DNA of 64,000 nucleotides from AP-15 sp963818695 (GCA_963818695.1 CAWFTG010000009.1:62001-126000); one strand, 5' to 3'. Counted from the stretch's first letter, positions 17,535-27,117 are shown. Numbers and translations are program-made. The notes: generated by a model from the letters alone, not told the origin.

Positions 17535-19061
17535 ATGGAAACAAACATGACGTCCCGGGTCGCCCGGTTGCGCGAGCCCAACCCCGAGCTTCTCCGCACC
17601 CCACCCTACAACACGGAAGCCGAACAGGCCCTGCTCGGCGCCATACTGATCAACAACACGGCCTATTACCGGGTCTGCGAATTCCTCCAGCCGGAGCATT
17701 TCGGCAATGCCGTGCATGGCCGCATCTTCGCGGCTATCGGCAAGCTGTTGGGCCGGGGCCAGATCGCCAATCCGGTTACCCTGAAGAACTTGTTCGATCA
17801 GGACGGTGCGCTGACCGAGATCGGCGGGGCGCAGTATCTGGCGCGTCTGGCGGGCGCCGCGGCGGCGATCATCAATGCCGAAGACTACGGCCGCGCCGTG
17901 CACGATCTCTACTTGCGGCGCGAGCTGATTGGGCTCGGCGAGGATGTGGTCAATGACGCGTTTCGCCAGGATCTCGAAGATCCGGCGATCGAGCAGATCG
18001 AGCGGGCGGAAAAAAAGCTGTTCGATCTCGCGACGACCGGGCAAACGGAAGGCGGGTTTCGCGCGTTCGGAACCGCGCTGACGAGCGCGATCCTCAATGC
18101 CGAGGCGGCTTTCAAGCGAAGCGGCAAGACCGTCGGGGTCGCCACCGGGTTTGTCGATCTCGACCGCAAGCTGGGCGGGCTGCACCCTTCCGATCTCGTC
18201 GTCCTCGCGGGCAGGCCGTCGATGGGCAAAACGGCGCTCGCCACCAACATCGCGTTTTACGCGGCGCGAACTTACCGGCCCTCCGCTGCGCCCGAATCGC
18301 ACAAACCCGCCGAGGATGGGGCAGTCGTCGGCTTCTTCTCACTCGAAATGTCGGCGGAGCAACTCGCCACTCGGATTCTGGCCGAGGAGTCCGGTGTCTC
18401 ATCGGACCGCATTCGGCGGGGCGACGTCAGCCATGAGGATTTCGATAAGTTCGTCCAAGCGAGCCAACAGCTGGTCGCCCTGAAGCTATTCATCGACGAC
18501 ACGCCGGCGCTGACCGTGGCGGCGGTACGCACGCGCGCCCGGCGACTGAAGCGCCAGCAGGGCCTTGGGCTCATCGTCATCGACTACCTGCAGCTGCTGC
18601 GCCCTTCGAGCCAGACCCGCGCGCAGGACAACCGCGTTCAGGAAATCTCCGAGATCACCCGCGGGCTGAAGGCGCTCGCCAAGGAGCTCAATGTTCCGGT
18701 GCTGGCTTTGTCGCAACTGTCTCGTGCCGTCGAACAGCGAGAGGACAAGCGCCCGATGCTCGCCGATCTGCGCGAATCCGGCTCGATCGAACAGGATGCC
18801 GATGTGGTGATGTTCATCTTTCGCGAGGAATATTACCTGTCGCGCGAGCCGACCCGTCGCCCGGACGAGGCCGAGAGCAAATACAGCGAGCGCTATCAGG
18901 AATGGCGAGAGCGGCTCGAAAAGGTGCATGGGCTCGGCGAAATCATCGTCGCCAAGCAGCGGCATGGGCCGATCGGCGCAGTCAAACTCCGTTTCGACGC
19001 CGAAACCACCAAGTTCGACAACTACATGGCCCCCGATCATCTGCCGACAGCGGATTTCTAG
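17535..19061 (+). CDS. dnaB: Replicative DNA helicase DnaB
   Basis: The hexameric helicase that unwinds DNA at the replication fork. The 508-residue product has the N-terminal DnaG-interacting domain (PPYNTEAEQALLGAIL), a linker, and the RecA-like ATPase domain. That domain shows Walker A (GRPSMGKTALATN), Walker B (LIVIDYLQLL) and the arginine-finger region ending with KQRHGPIGAVKLRF. Starts are possible at GTG 17505, ATG 17535 and ATG 17547; the ATG at 17535 is taken because the preceding codons read like leader. The downstream neighbours alr and radA common in this order are not here; the next gene is rnd on the other strand. Confidence 0.96.
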   Translation: METNMTSRVARLREPNPELLRTPPYNTEAEQALLGAILINNTAYYRVCEFLQPEHFGNAVHGRIFAAIGKLLGRGQIANPVTLKNLFDQDGALTEIGGAQYLARLAGAAAAIINAEDYGRAVHDLYLRRELIGLGEDVVNDAFRQDLEDPAIEQIERAEKKLFDLATTGQTEGGFRAFGTALTSAILNAEAAFKRSGKTVGVATGFVDLDRKLGGLHPSDLVVLAGRPSMGKTALATNIAFYAARTYRPSAAPESHKPAEDGAVVGFFSLEMSAEQLATRILAEESGVSSDRIRRGDVSHEDFDKFVQASQQLVALKLFIDDTPALTVAAVRTRARRLKRQQGLGLIVIDYLQLLRPSSQTRAQDNRVQEISEITRGLKALAKELNVPVLALSQLSRAVEQREDKRPMLADLRESGSIEQDADVVMFIFREEYYLSREPTRRPDEAESKYSERYQEWRERLEKVHGLGEIIVAKQRHGPIGAVKLRFDAETTKFDNYMAPDHLPTADF

Positions 19062-19124
19062 TCTCTATACGCTGGCTCCTAATCAAGTCGATAAGACATC
19101 ATCGTCGCCCCTCACTAATCGCTT

Positions 19125-19243
19125 CCCCGGCGAAAAGCCGGGGCCCATCGTTCAGCCGCACCAGCCTGTCATAGTTGGTAACGCAAAGCGATTGCGCGAG
19201 GAGTTGGAGATGACGGGGCGATGGGTCCCGGCTTTCGCCGGGA
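19125..19243. repeat. Imperfect long palindrome between dnaB and rnd
   Basis: Two inverted arms of about 25 bases (19125-19150 and 19219-19243), each of the type CCCGGCGAAAGCCGGGxCCCATCG, flank a 68-base loop. This resembles the REP-like intergenic palindromes common in alphaproteobacteria and related short arms recur near 20589, 50270 and 57475 in this window. It could act as a bidirectional terminator between the convergent dnaB and rnd. The remainder of 19062-19293 shows no gene. Confidence 0.6.
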
Positions 19244-19293
19244 TGGCGACAAAGGACCGGTAATCTCTCGAGAGACTTCGCTTCCGTTTCTGA

Positions 19294-20472
19294 TTAGAGC
19301 TGCCTGTCGTCGCTCCCATCGGGCAGCTCGACGAGGCTGATCCGGTTGCCCCGGACCGTCAGGGCGAGCCGGCCGTGCTTCAAGGCCAGCGCGTCCTTGC
19401 CGAATATTTCGCGGCGCCAGCCGGAAAGCGCCTTCACCGGCGCCTCGTCATCGGCGGCGATCGCTTCCAGATCATCGGCCGAGGCCAGCAGTTTTTGCGC
19501 GACCTGATGGTCATCGCAGCGCTGTTTCAACAACACGCGCAATAATTCGATCAGCGGGCCGAGACCCGGCGGCGAATCCGCTTTCGTGGCAGCCGGCGGC
19601 TCGAGCGCCCCAGTAGTACTCAGCCCGCGTTGCACCGCTTCCAAGATCTCGCCCCCGAGCTTGCCTTCGGCGACGCCCTTGCCGAGGCTGCGGGTGCGCG
19701 CCAGCGCCTCGATGGAGCGCGGAGCATGGGCGGCTATCTCGAGGACCGCTTCGTCCCGCATGATCCGCCCGCGCGGCAGGTTGCGTTGCCGCGCCGCCGT
19801 CTCGCGCCACGCGGCCAACTCTCGCAATACCCCGAAGAACCGCGCATCGATTCGGCCGCGCAGCCTGAACCGGCGCCATGCCTCGCTCGGATCGCCGCGG
19901 TAGGTCTCGGGGTTCGACAATTCGGCCATTTCCTCGGCGAACCAGCTCGCCCGGCCGTTTGACGCGAGCTGCTGCTGCAGTTTCTCGTAGACGGTGCGGA
20001 GGTGGACGACATCGGCGAGGGCATAGCGGATCTGCCGCTCGGTCAGCGGCCGATGCGACCAGTCGGTAAACCGGGAGGATTTGTCGAGCGAGGCTCGGGC
20101 GAGCTTGGCGACCAAGGTCTCATAGCTCGCCGCATCGCCAAAGCCGCAGACCATCGCGGCGATTTGGGTGTCAAAGAGCGGTGCCGGCACCGCGCCGGAC
20201 AGGTTGAAGAAGATCTCGATATCCTGGCGCGACGCGTGGAACACCTTCAATGTGCCCGGATTCGCCATCAGAGCGAGGAGCGGCGCAAGGTCGATTCCCG
20301 GGGCGAGCGCATCGATTGCGGCGGCTTCCTGTGGGCCCGCCACTTGCACGAGGCACAAAATCGGCCAATAGGTCCGCTCGCGCATAAACTCGGTGTCGAC
20401 CGCAACAAAGCTCGCGTCCCTTTGCCGCTCGCAAAAGCCGCTCAATGCGTCCGTTTCTGTGATTACTGTCAT
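19294..20472 (-). CDS. rnd: Ribonuclease D
   Basis: A DEDD-family 3'-5' exoribonuclease involved in tRNA and stable RNA maturation. The exonuclease motifs are visible: VAVDTEFMRERTYWP (ExoI), LKVFHASRQDIEIF (ExoII) and YALADVVHLRTVYEKL (ExoIII). The C-terminal part contains the HRDC-type helical domain. The frame is open to 20586, but ATG 20472 gives the family start MTVITETDALSGFC and 392 residues. It is convergent with dnaB, with the palindrome 19125-19243 between them. Confidence 0.93.
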   Translation of the reverse strand: MTVITETDALSGFCERQRDASFVAVDTEFMRERTYWPILCLVQVAGPQEAAAIDALAPGIDLAPLLALMANPGTLKVFHASRQDIEIFFNLSGAVPAPLFDTQIAAMVCGFGDAASYETLVAKLARASLDKSSRFTDWSHRPLTERQIRYALADVVHLRTVYEKLQQQLASNGRASWFAEEMAELSNPETYRGDPSEAWRRFRLRGRIDARFFGVLRELAAWRETAARQRNLPRGRIMRDEAVLEIAAHAPRSIEALARTRSLGKGVAEGKLGGEILEAVQRGLSTTGALEPPAATKADSPPGLGPLIELLRVLLKQRCDDHQVAQKLLASADDLEAIAADDEAPVKALSGWRREIFGKDALALKHGRLALTVRGNRISLVELPDGSDDRQL

Positions 20473-20677
20473 GCTCGACGCTATACATCGAAAACCATTG
20501 AGCAGAAACCGTCCGTCTATTTGGCCGCCGTCAGGGACCGCCATGCGATCACGGCGGCAGCTGCCTCCGGTTCGAGCCAGGAACATGCTCTGGACCCCTG
20601 CCTTCGCGGGGGGCGAGAATAGCCGTTATGAAGACCGGACTTCATTTCAAGCTGGGGATTATGACAGGAGATCGGTG

Positions 20678-21739
20678 ATGGGGAAGAGAATAGCGGTCGT
20701 CGGGGTCGGAGCGGTCGGCGGTTATACCGGGGCGCACATGGTGCGGGCCGGCGAGGACGTAACCTTCATCGACATGTGGCCGGCGCATGTCGATGAAATG
20801 AAGAAGAACGGCCTGCGCATCACCCATCACGAGGGCGAGGAGCCGTTCACGGTCAAGGTGCGAGCGTTGCATTTGACCGAGGCGCAGCATCTCGCCAAAG
20901 AGGCGCCAATCGACATCGCCTTTGTCTGCACGAAATCCTATGACACGCAATGGGCAGCGATGATGATCCGCCAGTATTTGGCGCCCGGCGGCTATGTCGT
21001 CTCGTTGCAAAACTGCATGAACGAGGAGACGATCGCCGGTGTGGTCGGCTGGGGCAAGACGATGGGGTGCATCGCCAGCAACATCAGCGTCGGTCTCGTT
21101 GAGCCGGGCCATGTCCATCGTGGCGGCGTCAAGGGCGGCGCAACACACACCGTTTACCGCACCGGGGAAGTCCACGGCACGATCACCGGGCGGGCACACG
21201 AGGTGTGCCGGCTCGTCGCCTATGCCGACAGCGCCAAGGCCACCGACAATCTGTGGGGCGAACGCTGGTCAAAGCTCGTCGCCAATACTATGGCGAACGG
21301 CGTGTCGGCCTGCACCGGGTTGTCCGGCGCGCAGATCGCGCAAAACGAGGCGATCCGCCATTTCCAGGCGCGGCTCGGCAGCGAGGCGATCCGCATCGGC
21401 CAGGCGCGCGGCTACAAGCTCGAAGAGATCGACCACCTGCCGCCTGAGACGATCGCGCGTGCCGGCGAGGGTGACGCCGCGGCGCTGAAGATCTATGACG
21501 AGCGGCGGCTATCGCGGGTCGGGCGGGGCTCCCCCGATCAGCGGCCGTCGATGGGCCAGGACATGGCCAAGGGCCGGCGCACCGAGATCGAGTATCTGAA
21601 CGGCTTCGTCGTGCGCGAAGGCGAGCAGGCTGGCATCCATGCCCGCGCCAACGAGCGCCTCGTCGACATCGTCAAGCGCGTCGAGCGCGGCGAACTAAAA
21701 CAGGACCCCCGCCACATCACCGACCTCCGGCTGAACTGA
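20678..21739 (+). CDS. Ketopantoate reductase-like dehydrogenase (ApbA/PanE family)
   Basis: A 353-residue NADP-binding oxidoreductase of the ApbA/PanE family. The Rossmann motif GVGAVGGYTGAHM lies at residues 7-19, and a central CTKSYDT block and the helical C-terminal domain follow. The family includes 2-dehydropantoate 2-reductase, but this protein is longer than E. coli PanE (303 aa) and diverges in its C-terminus. A related 2-hydroxyacid or lactone role is therefore possible. The ATG at 20678 has an ACAGGAG site 8 bases upstream; the longer open frame to 20393 is a shadow of rnd. Stretch 20473-20677 holds only a half copy of an intergenic palindrome. Confidence 0.8.
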   Translation: MGKRIAVVGVGAVGGYTGAHMVRAGEDVTFIDMWPAHVDEMKKNGLRITHHEGEEPFTVKVRALHLTEAQHLAKEAPIDIAFVCTKSYDTQWAAMMIRQYLAPGGYVVSLQNCMNEETIAGVVGWGKTMGCIASNISVGLVEPGHVHRGGVKGGATHTVYRTGEVHGTITGRAHEVCRLVAYADSAKATDNLWGERWSKLVANTMANGVSACTGLSGAQIAQNEAIRHFQARLGSEAIRIGQARGYKLEEIDHLPPETIARAGEGDAAALKIYDERRLSRVGRGSPDQRPSMGQDMAKGRRTEIEYLNGFVVREGEQAGIHARANERLVDIVKRVERGELKQDPRHITDLRLN

Positions 21740-21802
21740 CTCCAGCCTTTCGCTACCTTACCGTTCCGCAGCTCTTTGAATGGGAGTCGGTATGGCCTGA
21801 CT

Positions 21803-23035
21803 TCAGTGGGATCGTTTGTAAATGACCCCATCCTTCACGATGTGGGTGATGCGTTCGCCTTGGCCGTCGAGCAAGGTGATGTCGGCGAGCGGATCGCCGT
21901 CGACAGCGATCAGGTCGGCGCGCGCGCCGGGGGCGATGACGCCGATCTCGCCGGCGCGGTTCAGCAGTTCGGCATTAACGCTCGTCGCTGAGCGGATGAT
22001 GTCGAAGGGCGACATTACCTCGGCGCGGATCACGAATTCGCGCGACTGGTGGCGGTGCATCGGGCCGAGTAGGTCGGTGCCGAAACCGATCTTGACGCCG
22101 GCGCTTTGCAGAATTTCGAGCGAGCTGAGCCCCGCCTCGCGCACCTCCCCGAGCTTGGCCATGCTCACCTCGGGAAAGCCCAGTTCTGTGCCAAACCGGT
22201 GCAATGCGTCATAGGTGACGAGCGTCGGCACGACAAATGCGTCGGCGCCGGCGACATGTTCGGCGGTGGCGCGATCGACGAGATTGGCGTGCTCGATCGA
22301 GCGCACCCCGAAATCGATCGAGCGGCGGATCGCCTCGGGCGAATAGGCGTGCGCCATCACATAAGTGTGCCAGGCTCGCGCCTCCTGGACGATCGCGCGT
22401 ACTTCCTCCTCGCTGTATTGCAGGTTCCAGATCGGATCATAGGGTGAGGCAACGCCCCCCGAGGCGACGATCTTGATCTGCGTCGCCCCTTTGCGCAGCT
22501 CGTCACGCGCCGCGCGGCGACACTCGGCGACCCCGTCGGCGATGCGCGACAGCGCCAGGCCTCCGGCGCAGCAAGCGCAGGTGTCGACGGGCTGCGTGCG
22601 CGGCCTGGTGTCGCCATGCCCGCCAGTCTGGCTCAGCGCCATGCCCGAGGGGAAGATCCGCGGCCCGCGCACGAGGCCCTCCTCGACCGCTTCGGCGAGC
22701 CCGCCATCGGCGCCGGCGGCATCGCGGATCGTCGTAAAGCCGCGCTGCAGCATGCCCTCGAGCACCTTGGCCGCCTGCAAGGTCAAGAGGGTAACCGGTC
22801 GGTCCGAAAGCCGGGCGAGAGCCGCGTCGACGGCGAGTACATGGACGTGTGCGTCGATCAGCCCCGGCATCAAGGTGCGGCCTGCGAGCCCGATCGTCTC
22901 GGCGGAGGCGCTCTTAATCGGCCGGTCGGAGACTTCGCGGATATGGCCGTCCTCGACCAGCAAGTGATGGTCCTCGCGGCGCTCGTTTCGGGTGCCGTCG
23001 AGCACGGCACAATTGGCAAAAATGAATGCGGTCAT
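21803..23035 (-). CDS. Metal-dependent amidohydrolase (prolidase/imidazolonepropionase type)
   Basis: A 410-residue amidohydrolase of the imidazolonepropionase/Xaa-Pro dipeptidase-like group (cd01299 type). Metal-site motifs are in order: DAHVHV, the Lys in IKIVASGG, a His in MAHAYSPEAI, another in SIEHANLV and the Asp in GTDLLGP. The C-terminal small domain ends with GDPLADITLL, typical of this group. The start ATG 23035 is within 80 bases of the divergent cobT. Substrate is unknown; peptide, hydantoin or organophosphate-like amides are cleaved by relatives. No signal peptide is seen. Confidence 0.85.
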   Translation of the reverse strand: MTAFIFANCAVLDGTRNERREDHHLLVEDGHIREVSDRPIKSASAETIGLAGRTLMPGLIDAHVHVLAVDAALARLSDRPVTLLTLQAAKVLEGMLQRGFTTIRDAAGADGGLAEAVEEGLVRGPRIFPSGMALSQTGGHGDTRPRTQPVDTCACCAGGLALSRIADGVAECRRAARDELRKGATQIKIVASGGVASPYDPIWNLQYSEEEVRAIVQEARAWHTYVMAHAYSPEAIRRSIDFGVRSIEHANLVDRATAEHVAGADAFVVPTLVTYDALHRFGTELGFPEVSMAKLGEVREAGLSSLEILQSAGVKIGFGTDLLGPMHRHQSREFVIRAEVMSPFDIIRSATSVNAELLNRAGEIGVIAPGARADLIAVDGDPLADITLLDGQGERITHIVKDGVIYKRSH

Positions 23036-23110
23036 TACACCCTGTCCGGACACCCTGTCCGGCTCGAAGATTAGGCGAGATTGCCGCGTCCGCGTTAGAG
23101 GAACATCCGC

Positions 23111-24130
23111 ATGGCCGATCCAGCCGCAAATCTGGACGAGATCCGCGCGCTGCTGTCCCAACTCCCAGGGCCCGACCTTGCCGCCGGAACGGCAGCCGCG
23201 GCGCGCCAGGCGCAACTTACAAAGCCGGCGGGTTCTCTCGGGCGGCTGGAGGAGCTGGCAATTTGGCTCGCCACATGGCAGGCCAGACACCCGCCCCGGC
23301 TCGACCAGCCCCGGACACTAGTGTTCGCCGCCAATCACGGGGTCGCCGCGCGCGGCGTTTCGGCCTATCCCGCCGCGGTCACAGCGCAGATGGTGCAGAA
23401 TTTCATCGCCGGCGGCGCCGCGATAAACCAGCTGTGCCGAGTGTTCGACGCCGGTCTGAAGGTTTACGAGATGAACCTCGACCGGCCGACCGGCGACATC
23501 GTCGCCGAGCCGGCGATGAGCGAGGAAGAGTGCGCCAGGGCGATGGCCTACGGCATGATGGCGGTGGAGCCCGGCATCGACGCGCTGGCGCTCGGGGAGA
23601 TGGGGATCGGGAACACAACTGCCGCGGCAGCGCTGTGCGCCGGACTGTTCGGCGGCGCGGCGGAGCTGTGGACCGGCCCGGGAACCGGTGTCGCCGGTGC
23701 CGCGCTCGAGGCAAAACGCGCGGTCGTGGCGCAAGCCGTCGCGCGCCATCGCCCGGCGGCGGACGATCCGTTAGACATGCTGCGCCGGCTGGGCGGGCTC
23801 GAATTCGCCGCCATTGCCGGAGCTGTAATGGCGGCGCGGCTCGGCCGAGTGCCGGTGCTGCTCGACGGCTTTGCCTCGACCGCAGCGGCGGCGGTCCTGT
23901 TCGCCGCCGACCCCCGCGCGCTCGACCACTGTGTCGTGGCGCACCGATCGGTCGAGCCGGGCCATCTGCGCCTCATCGAGCAAATCGGCCAACGCCCGCT
24001 CTTCGATTTCGGCATGAGGCTCGGCGAAGCCTCGGGAGCGACCCTCGGCTTTGGCATCCTGAAGGCTGCCGTCGCCTGCCATACCGGAATGGCCACCTTC
24101 GCCGAAGCCGGGGTCAGCGGGCCGAGCTAG
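23111..24130 (+). CDS. cobT: Nicotinate-nucleotide:dimethylbenzimidazole phosphoribosyltransferase CobT
   Basis: CobT activates the lower ligand base in cobalamin assembly by making alpha-ribazole phosphate. The 339-residue protein shows LVFAANHGVAARGVSAYP, VTAQMVQNFIAGGAAIN, the GIGNTTAAAAL nucleotide-binding block and SVEPGH near residue 280. Length is normal. The ATG at 23111 follows an AGAGGA site. It stands alone with no other cob gene nearby, and no cobalamin riboswitch was recognised upstream (the divergent promoter region is only 75 bases). Confidence 0.94.
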   Translation: MADPAANLDEIRALLSQLPGPDLAAGTAAAARQAQLTKPAGSLGRLEELAIWLATWQARHPPRLDQPRTLVFAANHGVAARGVSAYPAAVTAQMVQNFIAGGAAINQLCRVFDAGLKVYEMNLDRPTGDIVAEPAMSEEECARAMAYGMMAVEPGIDALALGEMGIGNTTAAAALCAGLFGGAAELWTGPGTGVAGAALEAKRAVVAQAVARHRPAADDPLDMLRRLGGLEFAAIAGAVMAARLGRVPVLLDGFASTAAAAVLFAADPRALDHCVVAHRSVEPGHLRLIEQIGQRPLFDFGMRLGEASGATLGFGILKAAVACHTGMATFAEAGVSGPS

Positions 24131-24490
24131 CAGCTCAAACAATGCGCCTCGCCGTTTTGCTGTTCTTTGCTCCGAATTATTAGCCAGCCACATACTAATC
24201 GCCGCAGAAACCCCAGGCAGCCGACTAAAAGTGGCACCTTACTCCGGACGAGAGTGTCATAATTGCTATTTTATGGAGCGACGATCACACGCGCTGACTT
24301 TTCGCAACGAGGGCTGTTACGGCAGGCGGCGGGCCACCCCGTTCCCAAAGTCCGTCGGGAACTGGTAGGAGTTTAACGGTTGAGTCCCTGCCATGGATCG
24401 GTGGATGCTGTCGAAGGCCCGGAGCCGCCGCAAACCGAGATGCGAATCGAGGGTTAGGAATCCGATCCAACAGGGAAGGGGCTGGAAGCC
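24131..24490. other. 360-base stretch without recognisable gene
   Basis: No convincing open frame, RNA gene or riboswitch was recognised here. The stretch 24225-24285 (AAAAGTGGCACC, then an AT-rich run) recalls the noncoding ends of IS21-type elements, but no transposase is present, so this is weak. The remainder is G-rich, with several short inverted pairs such as GTTCCC/GGGAAC around 24340-24362. It directly precedes the amidohydrolase at 24491, whose ribosome site appears to be GGAAGGGG. Confidence 0.3.
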
Positions 24491-25334
24491 ATGCCGACAC
24501 TAGATTCTCAGGTTCACGCCTACGAACGCAACCGCCCGGGACGCCCCTGGGCTGGCGTTCTGCACGGCCCGGCGGAGGTTACCGGCGATCAGATGGTGGC
24601 CGCGATGGATGCCGTCGGCGTGGATGGTGCCGTGCTGGTGTCACCATTTTCGATGTATCGCTACGACGCCAGCTATGCTCTTCAAGTTTATGCGGGGCAT
24701 CCCAGCCGGTTCAGGCTGGTCAAGCCGGTCGAACTCGACCGATCCTGCAGTCGCCGATACGATCGCCGAGTGGGCGGCTACCGAGGGCACGGTCGGCATC
24801 CGGATCATGCTGCGGGACGGGGTTTCGACCGACCCGACCGACTCCGGCCTCAACCGGGTTCTGGCCGCCGCGGCGCAACATTCCCTGCCGGTTAACCTAT
24901 TGTGTTGGGGGCGCTTGGAACAGGCCGCACAGTTGGCAGCGCGAAACCCCAACACGCAACTAGTGATCGATCACCTCGGGCTGCAACAGCCATTTGAGCC
25001 GCCCCCGCCGCCGGAGCCGGTCGCCGATCTGCCGAAGGTATTGGCGCTGGCCGGCCATGACAACATTGCAATCAAGATCAGCGGCGCCTGCACCTTGTCG
25101 CAGGAACCGTTTCCCTACAACGACATCTGGGATCCGCTCGGCCGCATATTCGACGCCTTTGGCCTCGATCGCTGCATGTGGGGCACCGATTGGACGCGCG
25201 CGGTCGCCTTGTTGACCTACCAGCAGGGCGTCGAGGCTTTTCGCGTCACCGATCGTCTGTCTGACAGCGACCGGGCAATGCTTATGGGTGAAACGCTCCA
25301 GCGGGTTTATAACTGGTCGTCACCAAAAGCCTGA
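24491..25334 (+). pseudogene. Amidohydrolase_2 family protein (LigI/TIM-barrel), one frameshift
   Basis: A metal-dependent TIM-barrel hydrolase of the Amidohydro_2 family, related to 2-pyrone-4,6-dicarboxylate lactonase and similar enzymes. The N-terminal part (MPTLDSQVHAYERN, with the metal motif D-x-Q-V-H) reads from ATG 24491 to about 24740. The rest continues one frame over from DPAVADTIAEWAA, with the motifs IDHLGL and MWGTDWTRA, to the stop at 25334. Removing one C in GACCGAT restores a single 280-residue protein. The protein sequence is otherwise sound, so an assembly insertion is a likely cause. Confidence 0.78.
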
Positions 25335-25367
25335 CCCGCGCGTTGCGGCATCCCCCGTAATACATCC

Positions 25368-26297
25368 TCAATACCCTTGGGCCGGGTCGACCCGGTTGAG
25401 GAGCGGTCGGCCTGCTTCGAAGCGGCGGATGTTGTCGATGACGATCGGGGCCGCAGTTCCGGGATTGGTCGTCCCCGCGATGTGCGGGGTTACGAGAATA
25501 CGCGGGTGCCGCCAAAAGGGGTGCGCGGGCGGCAGCGGCTCCTCACGGAATACGTCGAGCGCCGCGGCTGACAGCCGGCCCGAATCGAGCGCCGGTATCA
25601 GATCCTCCTCGACGAGGTGGCCGCCGCGACCAGCGTTGATAAGCCCCGCTCCCTGCGGCAGCAGCGCAAAAGTGCTGGCGTTTAGGATCCCATGCGTCTC
25701 CGCGGTGAGCGGCAGCAGGCAGACGAGGATTTCGCTGCGGCCGAGGAGAGCCGGCAGGCCGCTTTGGCCCACATAGCCCGTCAGCCCCTCCACGGTCTTC
25801 TCGCGTCTGGCCCATAGGGCGACGTCGAAACCCAATCCCTTGAGCTTGCGCCCTGCATCCCGTCCGATAGCGCCGAAGCCGAGGATGCCGATCGGCCTTT
25901 CGCCGGCGTTCTTCTGCTCGAGCTCGCGCCACATTACTGCTTCTTGCTGGGCACAGTAATCGAGGTCCTGGCGGTGCAGCCGTAGCACCTGCAGAACCAC
26001 GTACTCGCTCATCGCATCGATCAAATAAGGATCGACGAGGCGAACGATCGGCACTCCAGGCGGCAAATAGGGGTCGCACAAGATGTGATCGACCCCGGCG
26101 CCGAGCGAGAGGATCAGCTTCAGGTTCGGCAGCGATGCCAGCAACCCGGGCTCGGGGCGCCAGACCAGCGCGTAATCGATCTCCGCCGGATCGCTGATCT
26201 CGGGCCATATCCGCACCTCGAGTTCCGGCATCAGCCGGGCAAGTTGCGGCTTCCAGCGCGCCTCGGAATCGATGGAGGAGCGGAACAGCAATGCCAT
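25368..26297 (-). CDS. D-2-hydroxyacid dehydrogenase (GhrA-like glyoxylate/hydroxypyruvate reductase)
   Basis: A 309-residue NAD(P)-dependent dehydrogenase of the D-isomer 2-hydroxyacid family, closest in layout to GhrA. The Rossmann motif GILGFGAIGRDAG is near residue 140. The catalytic Arg lies in NAGRGGHLVEEDL, the Glu in FREEPLPP and the His in TPHIAG. ATG 26297 is preferred to the TTG two codons upstream. It probably reduces glyoxylate or hydroxypyruvate, fitting the GarR-like reductase at 38.3 kb, but that link is an inference. It is convergent with the LigI-like hydrolase. Confidence 0.85.
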   Translation of the reverse strand: MALLFRSSIDSEARWKPQLARLMPELEVRIWPEISDPAEIDYALVWRPEPGLLASLPNLKLILSLGAGVDHILCDPYLPPGVPIVRLVDPYLIDAMSEYVVLQVLRLHRQDLDYCAQQEAVMWRELEQKNAGERPIGILGFGAIGRDAGRKLKGLGFDVALWARREKTVEGLTGYVGQSGLPALLGRSEILVCLLPLTAETHGILNASTFALLPQGAGLINAGRGGHLVEEDLIPALDSGRLSAAALDVFREEPLPPAHPFWRHPRILVTPHIAGTTNPGTAAPIVIDNIRRFEAGRPLLNRVDPAQGY

Positions 26298-26303
26298 CGG
26301 CAA

Positions 26304-26665
26304 TACCCTTGCGCAACACTAGGGCCGGTTGTCGTTGCCGGTGATAGCACAATGCCGCGACACCGCCATATTGCAGCCCGGTTGTTCGGCCAGGACGGCG
26401 GCGCCATCACCGAGGAGGGGAGGTCGATGCGTTCGCTGTGGCGGATATTCGCGCTGCAATGGCTCGGAGGAGACGGCTCGGAAGCGCTGACCGGGGATTC
26501 GGCCATCCTCGAGGGTTTGCTTGAGGATGCGCGGCCGATGAACGCGTTCAATGTTCGCCGGGAGCCGCAAGTTTCCCGTCACGCGATTATGGTCACGGGT
26601 CCCGCGCCCGTACCGGATCCGGAAATCGCTGAGGAAGAGGCTTTGCGCTCGGGGTCGCCTGACCG
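26304..26665. other. Intergenic region without a supported gene
   Basis: This stretch lies between the hydroxyacid dehydrogenase start and the universal-stress-protein remnant. An open frame of 108 codons (26352-26678, plus strand) exists but shows no recognisable domain or ribosome site and runs into the remnant, so it is not called as a gene. No tRNA, repeat or operator was recognised. Confidence 0.4.
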
Positions 26666-26669
26666 TTAT

Positions 26670-27091
26670 TCTCGTTGACCCAGATCAAGGTAGGTTCGCT
26701 GGATTCGCGAAAACCTCTCCGGCACATCTGGTCCGGCAACGGGAAGCCGCCCGCGCGGTCAGCGACGCAATTGCCGCTTCTGACGTCAGCCGAGCTGGTG
26801 ACCGTACTGACGATCGATGCGCGCAAGGGGACCGCAGGCTCACGGCGAATTGCCCGGCGCGGACATCGCAGTGCATTTGGCGCGGCACGGCGTCAAGACC
26901 GAGATCGAGCGCACGGTGTCCGCCGGCCTACCTGTCGGGGAGGCGCTGCTGTCGCCCGCCGCCGATCTTGGCGCCGATCTCATCGTGATGGGCGTTTACG
27001 GTCATTCCCGCCTGGCGAAGTGCTGCTGGGCGGCGCGACGTGCTCGGTGCTGCGCAGCATGCACGGTGCCCGTCCTCATGTCGCACTGAGC
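26670..27091 (+). pseudogene. Universal stress protein remnant, several frame breaks
   Basis: Pieces of a UspA-family protein can be followed in order but in alternating frames: REAARAVSDAI, LLTSAELVTVLTIDARKG, GADIAVHLARHGVKTEIERT with VSAGLPVGEALLS, DLGADLIVMGVYGHSR, GEVLLGGATCSVLRSM and TVPVLMSH to the TGA at 27091. The ATP-binding G-x2-G-x9-G motif of the family is inside the broken part. At least five frame changes are needed, of both senses, and no proper N-terminus is visible. This looks more like genuine decay than the single-base breaks elsewhere. Confidence 0.7.
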
Positions 27092-27117
27092 CGCCGCAAT
27101 GGTCGACAGCGGGACAG

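Noticed and set aside
16236..18302. Minus-strand open frame of 688 codons opposite cfa and dnaB
   Set aside because: Antisense shadow: composition is typical of a complementary frame and no family motif is seen, while cfa and dnaB are certain.
23036..23110. Cobalamin riboswitch upstream of cobT
   Set aside because: The divergent gap is only 75 bases and lacks the conserved B12-box sequences.
24131..24490. tRNA or small structured RNA in the gap
   Set aside because: No TPsiC-like GGTTCGAATCC, no acceptor-stem pairing of the right length; only short unrelated inverted pairs.
26352..26678. 108-codon plus-strand open frame before the universal stress protein remnant
   Set aside because: No ribosome site or domain, and no conservation argument available from sequence alone; left as an unsupported frame.
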